In this document: one piece after another, positions 24,101-33,800 of the stretch
Position numbering within the stretch: the stretch's first letter is position 1
Layout: the number at the start of each line of letters is the position of its first letter
NCBI RefSeq assembly: GCF_037975245.1
Contig: NC_092577.1
Location: 33,438,398 to 33,502,397, forward strand
DNA from: Apostichopus japonicus
Taxonomy: Eukaryota > Echinodermata > Holothuroidea > Aspidochirotida > Stichopodidae
Direction: 5' to 3'
DNA: 64,000 bases
The notes under the pieces: generated by a model
Databases searched by the model: none
The model's input: the letters and a program-made list of their open reading frames with translations, nothing else
What the model was told of the DNA's origin: nothing
Made by a program: the position numbers and the translations under genes

Positions 24101-25071
24101 TAAACCGCGCTCCTGGTGCACCAGTTTCTACCCCTCTCTCAGCACCCCGTAAGACCTTTAACCCAGCCCTCACGGCAGACATCGCCAGTGAGTTGCTGTT
24201 GACCCAGCGGTCAATGACAGCTCAGACCATACTACAGTCTAGCAACTTGCCCATAAAACTGCAAACTAGTAGACCACAGCACATGCTAGAATATATGGGA
24301 GCTGTGACCGGACTAGATGTAGCTTTCAACGATTATCCACAGGTAGGTAGCCAATAACTTTCAGCTTGCTTGCGATTAATTTCAATCGTATCAGTCATTG
24401 TGCAATCGATAACGATCGATTCGTTCAATGTGCAGTTTGATCAGCAACAACCACCATGGAGTATATATATACAGTGTACATAAAATGTATACTCCATGGT
24501 GGTTGTAGGCCTTAGAAATTTATGGATCTCAGGTTGTCTAATGGCAATCCTAACATGTGTCACCAAGGAAGAAGTTCTGGAAAGCCTAGGCTTGGACAAC
24601 AAATGGTCCAATAAATAATGCTATACATGTTAATAAGACAATATGGGAGCTGTTACCGAAGTATTTTTTTTAACAGTTTAAACAAATACCGCCTTCCGAA
24701 TGTAGAGAGCCTTAACCTTCATCCCAGAAATTTGCAGATTGTCGTTCTCAAGTAGTTATTTTTTTACCACTCAACAAATAAACTCTGCTCCTCAAAGACC
24801 ACAACAAAAATTTTCTTAATTTCAAGATAGGGTTTGTCCATTTATTTCTTGTATGCAACAGAGCACCCAAAACGAATTTTTAACAGAGGTGAGAATATCC
24901 ACGGAACCACCGGTCGTGTTTCACGGGACGGCGCAGACCATGGACGCCGCGCACGATCTTGCCTCGCTGAACGTCCTGCGGGCCTTGGCGGGATGTCCAC
25001 CAGAAGAGGCCAACCGGGTGGTAGCTCAGAATCGTTCCATGGTGCAAGGAATCGGGATAAACTCGCAGTGA
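12161..25071 (+). CDS. STAU: Staufen orthologue, five dsRBDs (12 coding exons)
   Basis: Double-stranded-RNA-binding protein for mRNA localisation, translation control and, in vertebrates, Staufen-mediated decay. Exons: 12161-12349, 13693-14399, 15073-15232, 15729-15774, 16780-16868, 17372-17599, 18839-19009, 20289-20486, 20991-21051, 22084-22257, 24098-24342 and 24862-25071. All are GT-AG and total 2,478 nt, giving 825 residues plus stop. Domains: dsRBD1 about 80-149; dsRBD2 about 170-345, split by an insertion of about 105 residues rich in Pro, Gly and Arg; dsRBD3 377-444; dsRBD4 486-565; a Staufen-swapping-like motif 700-721 (ADIASELLLTQRSMTAQTIL); dsRBD5 733-803. The helix-2 basic motif is strong in dsRBD3 (KKESKRKAA) and dsRBD4 (KKEAKKEAA). 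It is missing in dsRBD5 (TMDAAHDLAS), as expected for a protein-interaction domain. The gene is single and complete, and several of its splice sites sit inside or beside tandem arrays. Confidence 0.96.
12370..12870. repeat. Degenerate tandem repeat, about 50 bp, in Staufen intron 1
   Basis: Diverged copies of a unit resembling GGGCA..TG.GCTCATTTACC followed by CAATCATCAAGAAAATA recur from about 12370 to 12860 (for example near 12590, 12660, 12705, 12750 and 12845). Divergence is high, so copy borders are approximate. The open frame at 12555-12857 is a shadow of it. Confidence 0.55.
13276..13588 (+). repeat. tRNA-derived SINE
   Basis: The polymerase III A box TGGCCAATTGG lies at 13285-13295 and a consensus B box GGTTCGATTCC at 13329-13339. 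A conserved-looking body follows (GTGTCCTTGGGCAAGATGCT), then a tail ending in ATT repeats at about 13567-13588. The body resembles the central domain shared by several metazoan SINE superfamilies (Deu-/Nin-like; from memory, not searched). It lies about 100 bp before the dsRBD1 exon of Staufen. Confidence 0.85.
14400..15072 (+). other. Staufen intron 2, inside dsRBD2
   Basis: Unique-looking intron that splits the dsRBD2 coding region. The frame of the preceding exon stays open for about 100 codons past the donor (to 14706), so an unspliced transcript would add a tail and lose the second half of dsRBD2 and everything after it. Confidence 0.6.
15775..16779 (+). other. Staufen intron 4
   Basis: No internal gene. 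It contains a C-rich run near 16071-16089 and a 25-bp direct duplication (CAGGCTATTGTGTTTCCTAT at 16229 and 16256). It separates a 46-nt microexon (15729-15774) from the dsRBD3 exons. Confidence 0.5.
17600..18350 (+). other. Staufen intron 6, first half
   Basis: No exon or clear repeat was recognised in this part of the intron. The second half, up to the acceptor at 18838, is the tandem array listed next. Confidence 0.45.
18360..18862 (+). repeat. Tandem array carrying a Staufen 3' splice site and exon start
   Basis: Four copies of a unit of about 120 bp: a C-rich stretch, CCAGTCTAGAAGTGTTTACA, then CTCGTCCTCAG, then the first 27 or so coding bases of the next exon. Three upstream copies have pseudo-acceptors whose exon-like parts begin at 18478, 18596 and 18721. 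The fourth is the real exon start at 18839. All four read SADDSDFGA in the native frame. The three decoys end in GCTTCCAG instead of continuing into the exon and have no following donor. Confidence 0.9.
19062..19263. repeat. Fold-back element in Staufen intron 7
   Basis: The outer ends CCAGTTGGGACAATTT (19062-19077) and AAATTGTCCCAACTGG (19247-19262) are inverted. The inner arms AGCACTGGTATTGTCAGTAC (from 19126) and their complement (19193-19214) match with one mismatch, and much of the sequence between is partly complementary. It looks like a MITE or fold-back element of about 200 bp. No coding capacity. Confidence 0.8.
19940..20172 (+). repeat. Duplicated repeat with DR1 nuclear-receptor motif
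   Basis: Two direct copies (about 19945-20045 and 20080-20172) share AGTACCACATTGAG, AAGCCTATTG and AGGTCAAAGGTCATTTGGGG. The first copy has a perfect AGGTCAAAGGTCA at 19980-19992, and the second has AGGCCAAAGGTCA at 20124-20136. A third fragment in the opposite orientation lies at 31026-31080 in ADHFE1. The family is otherwise unidentified. Confidence 0.75.
20487..20990 (+). other. Staufen intron 8
   Basis: Unique-looking intron with a C run at about 20757-20771. It ends in a strong pyrimidine tract and acceptor (CCCCCTCTCTTTTCTAG at 20974-20990). No other feature was seen. Confidence 0.5.
21013..21565 (+). repeat. Minisatellite, 46 bp x 12, grown from a Staufen exon end and donor
   Basis: The first unit is the last part of the coding exon (GTGACCTTTCAAGATGACCA then GGTCAAAG) with its donor GTAATAAAT at 21052. 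Eleven more copies follow at about 46-bp spacing. Most keep the exon end and the donor sequence (CAAAG|GTAATA), with variants such as GTATTA and GTTATA. The period varies by 1-2 bp (ATGTACC, ATGAACC). Reading past the true donor gives GGT AAT AAA TAA, an immediate in-frame stop. Confidence 0.95.
22079..22083 (+). promoter_or_regulatory. Tandem NAGNAG-type acceptor
   Basis: The acceptor before the exon at 22084 reads TTAG|CAG|GCC. Both AGs keep the frame: using the first adds one residue (A-G-L instead of G-L). Such sites are commonly alternatively used in animals. Confidence 0.6.
22262..23995 (+). repeat. Tandem array, about 95 bp higher-order unit, in Staufen intron 10
   Basis: The array begins only four bases into the intron after the donor at 22258. 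The unit consists of variants of a 12-24 bp block: TTGACCTGATACTTTCATG, TTATGACTTGATACTTGTGA, TGGCCTGATAC, GATGACCTGATACTACACAT and GATAACCTGAGACTG. The first kilobase is highly homogeneous; copies after about 23200 are diverged. TGACCT (AGGTCA on the other strand) recurs about twice per unit. Minus-strand open frames over it are shadows. Confidence 0.93.
24343..24861 (+). other. Staufen last intron, inside dsRBD5
   Basis: It contains a perfect 19-bp inverted repeat, ACAACCACCATGGAGTATA (24447-24465) and its complement (24488-24506), with a 22-nt AT-rich loop. No other feature was recognised. The intron splits dsRBD5 between helix 1 and strand 1. Confidence 0.75.
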
Positions 25072-27470
25072 GAAAATTTGAAACGATGACAAAACTCCTC
25101 TCTCAAAAGTATGACTACAAAGCAAACATCAAGAAAGACGAGTTTAATTTGATTAGGTGCCCTCTTGTTCTTGTGGTACCTATTCAGTGATTATTGTTTT
25201 GTTGTTGTTGTTGTTTGATATATTTACCAAGAGATATCATAATTCTCTGCCTATTGTTTTAATCAAACAGAACAAGATATTTTGTAAGTGATTGTATTTG
25301 TGGAGTCAAACCCCCCCAAAAAAAATATATATATCATAAAGAAAATAAAAGGAGTATTGTGGAAAAGGCGTTAATTTTTTCCGAAGGTCGGGTCGTTGGT
25401 GATTTGGCCTGAATCATTCAAAAATAATATTTGTAGCTGTTACAGTGATGGTATATCAAAGTTTAGAATTTTGCCAATGTTTGTGAAAATATAACAAAGA
25501 CAAGTAAAAGACAAATTTGTGCAAAAATGTTCATTTTTCCACCTGTATGGCGATGGATATTTTTCTCTGCGTATCGAAAGAAAACCTGTGCTCGTAGAAG
25601 CGAGGATATAGACTTTTCCAGTGTTTATGAAAATATAACCAAGCATGAAATTGATAAGGCATATATGTTTGTGCATAAGTGTTCATTTTTCTCAACTTTT
25701 AAGAGGTTTTTTGTTTGTTTTTCAAAAGGGGGTTACTTTGTTAGAATATTTTGACTTCGAAACAGTAACCGGGTATCAATTTGTAGGGGTACACGATGCT
25801 TGAAAAAAGATAAAAGAAACAACACACAAATTTCTACTCTTTTTGGACGTTTTTCTACAAATTTCCAAATTTTGCAACCCTAACGAAAGCTATGCTCTCT
25901 GTTGAAGAATATGAAATGTCATGAATGCCTTTTTTATCATAAATTTGCTCAATGTTTTTTTTTCGTTTTCCAACTTTTGCATTCAGAATTGTGATGTGCA
26001 AGTGACAATATTTTCACACAAATCCCACTTTTTTTTTTTCTATTTTTTTTTTTTTTAGTTTTTCATGAACATACAGACCTCACCAATATTTTATAGAAAG
26101 GTGCACCAAAAGTTCAATACATGTATTTTTATCTCTTCCATTCATTTTCAAGGCCTTGACATTGTTTTCATAACCTTCCTCCTCCCCCACCCCTCCCCCT
26201 TTTTTTTATGTAGAGAGTGGTGGGAGATCATCTTTATAGCAACAGATCAGATTTTTGGCATACCCAAACCTCAGCAATCTGTGTTTTGTCATTTTTATAT
26301 ATAGTTTTACAGAAAAGTTTAATTTATTACTAATCAGAGTATTCAGCATTGAAGTTTCAAAAAATTTTCTTTTGCTGTTTACTAAAGACCTTAAAAGTTC
26401 CCATTTTGATTTATTTTAATGCAAATATTGAAAGATTGGGAGTACGATGTAAGGAGCAATTGTTATTTCATCTATAATCTCTTTCTGTTGCATGGCTTAA
26501 TCTTTCTTGTTTGTTCACATTTCCTCATTAGGCCTCATTTCACAACTTCAGTTAAGTTGTTATCAACCGACTTGTGAAATATTATTTTATTCAGGAAAAG
26601 TGAACAAATTTTTTCCCCTTTTTTTTTGGCAACATTAGAGGGGATGAAAGGGGTCACAAATGTGGAATGATGTGATAACAGAAAATGAAAGTTGTGGCAT
26701 TTTGTGAGTGGGGGTGGATGTTGCTAAGAAGTTGTTAATGAAATTCAATGTATCTTTGTTTTTGTGTTTTGTTTTGTTATATAAAATCTGTCCATTCACA
26801 TAGCCACTGGGATTATTAAAATTGTAGTGCTTGTGCTATTCAGTGGACATTATGCAGGAAGCTAAAATCGTCTTGTGTCTATCATACTGTCTCCCTAGGA
26901 ACTCAAGTTACAGTCTAAAGTCAAAGCATGTGCATGGCTGGCGATCTAATTTCTCACAGATTTCCCTCCCAATTCTTCATTTGAGACGTCTTGTCGTTGC
27001 CAATTTAACAGACTTTTAGCGAGGCTGTACTTGTCTACTAGCATAGATAACTGTACTCCTATTTGTACACACTTGGATTTGTACTCTAACTGGAAATCTA
27101 ATTTATGTAGTACTAAACTGCAGAATCAAGTACTCCTATTCGTGGCTTATACATAGCCTTGTACTTTGTGAATTCTGCTTGTACTCATACTGCGGTACTT
27201 ATAGTACAAGGCTACACAAGCCCCTCCCAAATCAGCGGTAGTTTTAACTATCTTCGTATCATTGATAACATTAAGTGTCTGTAATCCAACATCAAATCCG
27301 TAATGCATTGTTAAGTGTGCAGCTATAATATTGTTGTGTTTTGCTGTATTAGCAAATATATATTCAAAGAGTGGCCAAAAATGTCTGAATGAGCAAACCT
27401 CTGTAAGAAATAAAGTATCATACTCCGTGTGAAAATATAGGTGGAAAATTGCACATGCTTTCATTGCTGT
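25072..27470 (+). other. Staufen 3' UTR and downstream flank
   Basis: Downstream of the TGA at 25069-25071. The sequence is AT-rich with long T runs (26026-26058, 26198-26207). Loosely similar blocks near 25455-25550 and 25605-25690 suggest an old duplication. No second gene was recognised and the open frames are short. The 3' end of the mRNA cannot be fixed from sequence alone. Confidence 0.45.
25344..25349 (+). terminator. Candidate Staufen polyadenylation signal
   Basis: AATAAA lies 273 nt after the stop codon, followed by a G/T-rich stretch (GGTCGGGTCGTTGGTG) at about 25385-25400. Other AATAAA hexamers occur further downstream, so a longer 3' UTR is possible. Confidence 0.35.
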
Positions 27471-27835
27471 ATGCCTCCAATAAAATGGGGATTAACAAAG
27501 TTGAGAAAATAAAATAAAAATATCAAGGGATTCCTTGGTATCCATGGCAATTATTTATCTCCTACATATTCATGATATGTGATGTCATCGTGGAATTGGA
27601 TATAGAGGTTTATAAAAGATGAATAGGTTCTCATTGATGATATCAATGCAAACAAGCGCTGATGGTCATTCTCGTCATGACCTTTGACATCGGCATAAGC
27701 TCATCTTGGCATTAGGCACTGTGTCAAAAAGAGGAGCTGCAGCAGCTGCAAAATTCCCTGCAGCATGCAAACTATATCTCAGCAGTCCAACAGATTTGCC
27801 TGTAATGTGAAACGGCTGTATCTATTGTGTAAAAT

Positions 27836-28495
27836 TGCACAATACAAAATTTATTACAACCTATGCATCCTGGCTGCAGCTCTCTCAATATCCTACTAAT
27901 TGATGCAGTACCTAACCAAGTTCGAAAAGGTTTTGATACGGTTACTGTATAGACTAGTCTTCTAAAAGGGAAACTGATATAGACGGGAGCATTATTCAAA
28001 ATATTGCACAATACAAACAAGAACAACCTATGCAGCCTAGCTGCAGCTCCCTCAATGGCCAACTAATTGACACAGTACCTAACCAAGTTGGAAACAGTTT
28101 AATATAGTGCTGTATGGACTAGTCTTCCAAAAGGGAAACTGATAGATGGGAGCATTATTCAAAATATTGCACAATACAGACAAGTATAACCTATGCAGCC
28201 TAGCTGCAGCTCTCTCAATGGCCAACTAATATGACACAGTACCTAACCAAGTTGGAAACAGGTTAATACGGTTACTGTATAGACTAGTCTCCCAAAAGGG
28301 AAACTGATATGGACGGGAGCATTATTCAAAATATTGCACAATACAGACAAGTTCAGCCTATGCAGCCTGGCTGCAGCTCTGTCAGTGTCCTACTAATGGA
28401 CACCGTACCTAACCAAGTTGGAAACAGGTTAATACGGTTACTGTATAGACTAGTCTTCCAAAAGGGAAACTGATAGATGGGAGCATCATGCAAAA
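27836..28495. repeat. Tandem array, about 160 bp x 4
   Basis: Four copies (starting near 27836, 28003, 28165 and 28337) of a unit with ATTGCACAATACA, CCTATGCAGCCTAGCTGCAG, GTACCTAACCAAGTTGGAAA and AGGGAAACTGATAGATGGGA. Similarity between copies is high, with small indels. It lies between Staufen and ADHFE1, possibly in a long Staufen 3' UTR. The 96-codon minus-strand open frame over it is not a gene. Confidence 0.88.
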
Positions 28496-30825
28496 TATTG
28501 TTATAATCTGTTCCCATTATATAACTGACTATTTTAAACCAGTGATGGGTGACTCTGAGAAGAATGTTGATTTTGAAGGTGGCATTGTCATTATTTTGTA
28601 CTCTTTTTGCAGTTAAACAAATTTGTATTTAGGATAGTTATTAGTTTTAAAATTTGCATAAATGGAGTTCAAAATAAAGATAACATGTTGGTGAATGAAG
28701 AAATTCAAATGGCCTTAATTATTTTGATCGTCTCTCAGCAGCTGTTAGTCTCTTTATTATTTTTAAATGATCCTTCCAGCCTCACATCCATGGGGGCATA
28801 TTGTCGTGTTGTATTATGGAATGGATGTAATTTATTCTGTTAGCTCCTTTAAAAACCCTTATAGCCACCCCAAAGATTTGTTCCTAGATTTGTTAATTTA
28901 TAGGTGGAGTAGCCAAACTTTTGAACAGTCCCCCTGGGCAAGATTTGCTAACCCTACCCTCTACCCTTGAAGCTAGACCATCCTGTAACACCATAATAAG
29001 TATGTAGTACATACTATGTACATTTCCATCCTAACCCAGGTCAGGTAGATTTTTTGAAGGTTTTTTTTTAGGTTTTTTTCAATCTTTGGTAGTGCTTTTA
29101 TTTCCATTGAGAAACAAGTTCGTATCTGAGCCACTCGAGGCTTTTTTGATCAGTTGAGTACTACAGAAACTAATGCCAAGCACAGAAACATACTCGGTGC
29201 AGCTCTCAGTGTGAAAGCCTGCCACACACTGCCCCTGCTGGTCACGATTCCATTCAACTCAAAAATCATATGGAAAAAATCGAGGATCTTCAGGCATTGT
29301 GCATATATACTCTTAGACCATGACTGAGCACAATTTTGGCAGTTCGAGTCCCGCTGGCATTGGTCGTGAAAACTGAATACATAGCGTTTTCTAGACTGGC
29401 AGTCGAAAGTGTTAGCCGGTTCATCTTAAATATGTAACCAATCACAGGAAATTAATTTGTATTTAATAGTCTTAAATGAGCACAGGTCATTGACAGGAAA
29501 CGGTTGTTTGCATTTATCAGCCGTTTCAGTGTGCAAGGGGGGGGGGGGGTCAGTTGAACCACCATTAGGTATCCAAGAGTCTCGGAATGTAGGTTACGAC
29601 CGTCGGATGGAATCGTGTAGCGGTTAGTTGGGGGAGTGTGTTTAATGTTTAATAGAAATCTGGTATTTATGTCCCATTACTATTACCCAAACTGCAGCTA
29701 AGGGAGACACAGGTGGTCACTGGCAATGAATCAGTGAACTGGGCCCCAAAGTCAGGGCCCACCGACAGCAAACAGTAGGGTCCATGTCCCCCTTCAATAA
29801 ACCCCTTGAAACTACAATGACACATACAACGCAGAAATTAAACTTTATCAACCTTTATTCCATATATACTTTGACAATTAAAAATCTTAAAATTAGTGGA
29901 AGACATGATTGAAACATTTAGCATTTTTTATCTTATATTTTCTTATCCTTTTTTATCTTACAATAATCAAGGTACTTTTTAATGTTTAAAACACTTTACA
30001 TGACAGATGCAATAAACATTCTGAAGGAATTCTCATTTTTGATTGATCGGCAGGCCTGCATGCTGAGGAGTAGGTTAGGGGGGAGGGGGGTTAAAGTCCA
30101 GCATCCAGGGTGAACTAGGGGACCTGGGGAAAAATATGGCATAAAGAACAGCTATTCTCATTTCCATAATATAGTTAGGAAACATACGTACTTCAAAGGG
30201 TGGACACTGACGGACTTGCGAGTGGATGCTCCACCTGGCACTCAATGCATGGTAAGAGTGACAGACATGTTCGAGCCGTGCAAGACACGGCTCCTGCAGG
30301 TAAATTGGAACTTCTTTTTTGTTTTGGATGATGAAACACAGACAATTGAGTAATTTAAAGCAACAAATGAGGTTGAAGACACAGTACAAAAATTTAGAAG
30401 CCTTAAGAGAGAAAGGAGCTACTAAGGAAAAATAATGGGAGGTTGCCCCAGACATGGCAAACCCACCCTGCTGGGATGTACTCTTAAGCTAATAACAAAG
30501 TAAATATAAATGGTCCTGATCCTCATCTTAGGTTTAATTGTATCACCATTATTTCATACACCTGATTAGCTACACCAAACATGCAAATGGTAAATTAAAC
30601 ATCATAGCTAGATGACTGGCCTTACATAACTTAATATTCTGTTTTGTTTTTTGTTTCTAGGAAAGAGTGGATACAATTCTATATTCGTGCAATTAATTGT
30701 CTTTACAGTTCTTCTGTTCCATGCAAATATGTGAAGGTTTATGATTGGTCATTATTATATGTGGCTTCCATATCCTCTTGCCATTCCATCGTCACATTTA
30801 ATCCATAGATCAATCCATCCGTTAA
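28496..30825. other. Convergent intergenic region, Staufen to ADHFE1
   Basis: The two genes end toward each other here. No complete gene was recognised. There is a G run at 29539-29550. A GC-richer block at 30192-30299 has splice-like ends on both strands and may be an orphan exon (see findings). Part of the region must be 3' UTR of ADHFE1 on the minus strand. Confidence 0.45.
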
Positions 30826-33800
30826 CTAATAGACCCTCATTGATTTCTCAAAGAGCATAGAGAGGTCTTCTTCAGTTTGTGGTTTGGGTGCTAAAACTGT
30901 TACCCTTTTCTGTAAAATAAAAACAATATACATTTGAAAAGCTGCTTCTAGGTGACAGTATCACTGGGAGGCTGTAACCAATCCACATCATCATTCAATA
31001 GTATGCAGAGGTGGTTGACAATATCGTGTTTACAGGGATTTCACAATTTGACCCCAAATGACCTTTGACCTCCACCAAAAACAATCATATCTCTTATCCA
31101 AATCACTAAGTGATTGATTGGCTAACTGATTAATTGACTGAATGATTAATTCTTTAGTTACGATATTCACTAAGACCGGGATCGCTAAGTCATTGATTGG
31201 CTAACTAATTAATCGATTGATTCTGTAGTTGGGTTATTAACTAAGACTGGGATCGCTAAGTCATTGACTGGCTAACTAATTAATCGATTGATAGATTGAC
31301 TCTGTAGTTGGGTTATTAACTAAGACTGGGATCGCTAAGTGATTGACTGGCTAACTGATTAATCGATTGATTGATTAATCCTGTAGTTACGTTACATTAA
31401 TCCTGTAGTTAGGTTATTAACTTAGACCGGGATCGATACGTACCTGTGGTAACGTTCCTTTCACTAAAGCTGGTATGTCGTCGGACTTGTATCCAAATTC
31501 AGCGATACCGTTCTCCACCTTCATATCCTGCATGTAGGTTTTAAGGGTATCGGTTAAAATCAGACCTGCATCGTCCTTCTTGGCGTTGGTCACGTCAGCG
31601 CCTGTCAAAGGAAGCGGTTATATGAGCCATTGACAAAATGACGTATGTATTCTATGCACTATCAGCATGTTTAGGATCACAACTAGAACCCCTCCAAGTT
31701 TATAGGTACTGTATTGCTTCTTTGGTGTAATAGTAACAATAACTTATGTATGTATGTATTTTAAATCCTCCTGCAAGCAGGAACTCACGAAGAAGCCATC
31801 ATTGGCTTATCAAAGCCGCAAGCCGACCGAGGTCAGTCTCTTAGATTCATATTTATCGTCCATGATTATGAATTACCAATTGTCAACAACTCTGTAACTG
31901 GACGACATACATTAATATTGGAGTGACTCGAACCGGGGACCTTATGATTGAAAGGCACTGGTGTTAACCTGCGTTAACTTTAAAATTAGACAAGGACTAT
32001 ATGGAGAGTACAGGAATACTACTACTTGGGAACCACACCTTCCTAAATCAAAAAGTGCAGTTAATTCAGGGACCAACAGGTAAGACGGCACTTCAACATT
32101 TCCAGTAGCCAGACCTGTATAAATATCTATACTTGTTTTTATAGCATATTTACCTGTAATCCTACTTTCTCTCCTGGAGTTAATACCAGTAGTAGGAGAT
32201 AGATACTAGTGCAAGACACTTGTACTCACTTTTACAGCCTTGCATTTTTTACTCATACCAAAGGGGAAGTCCACTTTGTCCTGGTACTCATGCGCTGTTT
32301 GTACTCGTAAGTACCCACAGATCTGTTAGCAGCTCAAAGATTCAGAAATCAACAACAATAACACGGACCTTACCTAGCAACCCTGCTGCTTCCAAATGTC
32401 TCTCTGGATTGGACGGAGCTGTAAACTCAAACACTGCTGGAGCTGTTATCACAACAGACAGGCCATGTGGCTGAGAAATATGAAAGTGTGAAAAAGAAAA
32501 AACAGAGAGTTCTGATGAGAGATTTAAATGATTTAAATTAAGAAACAGATTGTGCTAAAGTTTACAAAATAAGTAAAATTTTACAACGTAGATTATTTCG
32601 GGTAGCTGTTTCAGTGCTCCATACATATGATATATGCAGTAGATGATGTTTCTTTTGGGTCACAAAACATGTGCTATTGATTGGCAAACCACCTCCTGCA
32701 TTTTAAGGGTATCATGATGCTAAAACCAAGCCTGCCTCAGTACTACTTATATGCAATGTTGACTAGATTTATGTAGCTCTGGTATAAAAGTATTCTAGGC
32801 CGGTGATTAACGCTATCATGGTTTCATATGAAAGGTGACAGACATATCTACAAAAGTCATTTTCGACAACAGCAGGTTATATTTGTAAGTGTTTTTGAAT
32901 GAGTGAAGATACTACTTTGCAATTATTATCAGTTGTATTCACTGATGAACACAGAATCACTTACAAGTTCAACCTGGTTTAGCCCTCGCTTGGTTTAACC
33001 CCCCCCCTCCCCCCCCCCCCGCTAAAATAATGGTGATTTTCTGGGTATCTGGTGTGATCTACAGAATAACCAAAGCTTTCTTCCTTGTCTTACTCCTCAA
33101 ACTCTTTTGTGAAAGTTTATTCCTGCTGCAGCTGCTTCTTTAGCTAGGTACTTACCACAAGAGCGTGATCCACCTGGTAATCTGAAACTGATCTGTAGGT
33201 ACTTAGAGTACCTAACTAGCTCAGTGGTTAATGCCGGTGCCTTTCAATCATGAGGTCCCGAGAGTTTGAGTCACTCCAAGATTAATTTATGTCATCCAGT
33301 TACAGAGTTGTTGACAATTGACAATTCATAATCATGGACGTTAAAACATGAATCTAAGAGACTGACTTCGGTCAGCTTGTGGCTTTGATAAGCCAATGAT
33401 GGCTTCTTCGCAAGTTTCTCCTTGCATGAGGATCTAAAATACATACATACATACATACTTACCACAAGAGGGTGATCCACCTGGTAATCTGAGGCTTGGT
33501 GTTTCTTCACCATCCCTGATATCGGGTAGGACATGCCATGACTGCAAATAAGGATGAACGAAGGTTAACATATTTTGGTGACCATAATCATATGAGTGCT
33601 ATAAGTCTAAAAGAAAGGAGCCACTTTACAGAAACAAGTTGGATAAGGCACAACAGGAAACAGTGTTACCACATACTAACGTCCTTTACTAACGATGTCG
33701 CAAGTTTGTGATGCGTGTGATAGTAATTAGGAGTTCAAAAGTTCTTTTCTTTTAAGTAAAGCAATGATTTATTTCACATTTCATATTCAAAATCATCTGG

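Noticed and set aside
30075-30455. Minus-strand open frame of 126 codons
   Set aside because: Only the 30192-30293 block looks exon-like, and the surrounding frame is AT-rich with no domain. The block is kept as a finding.
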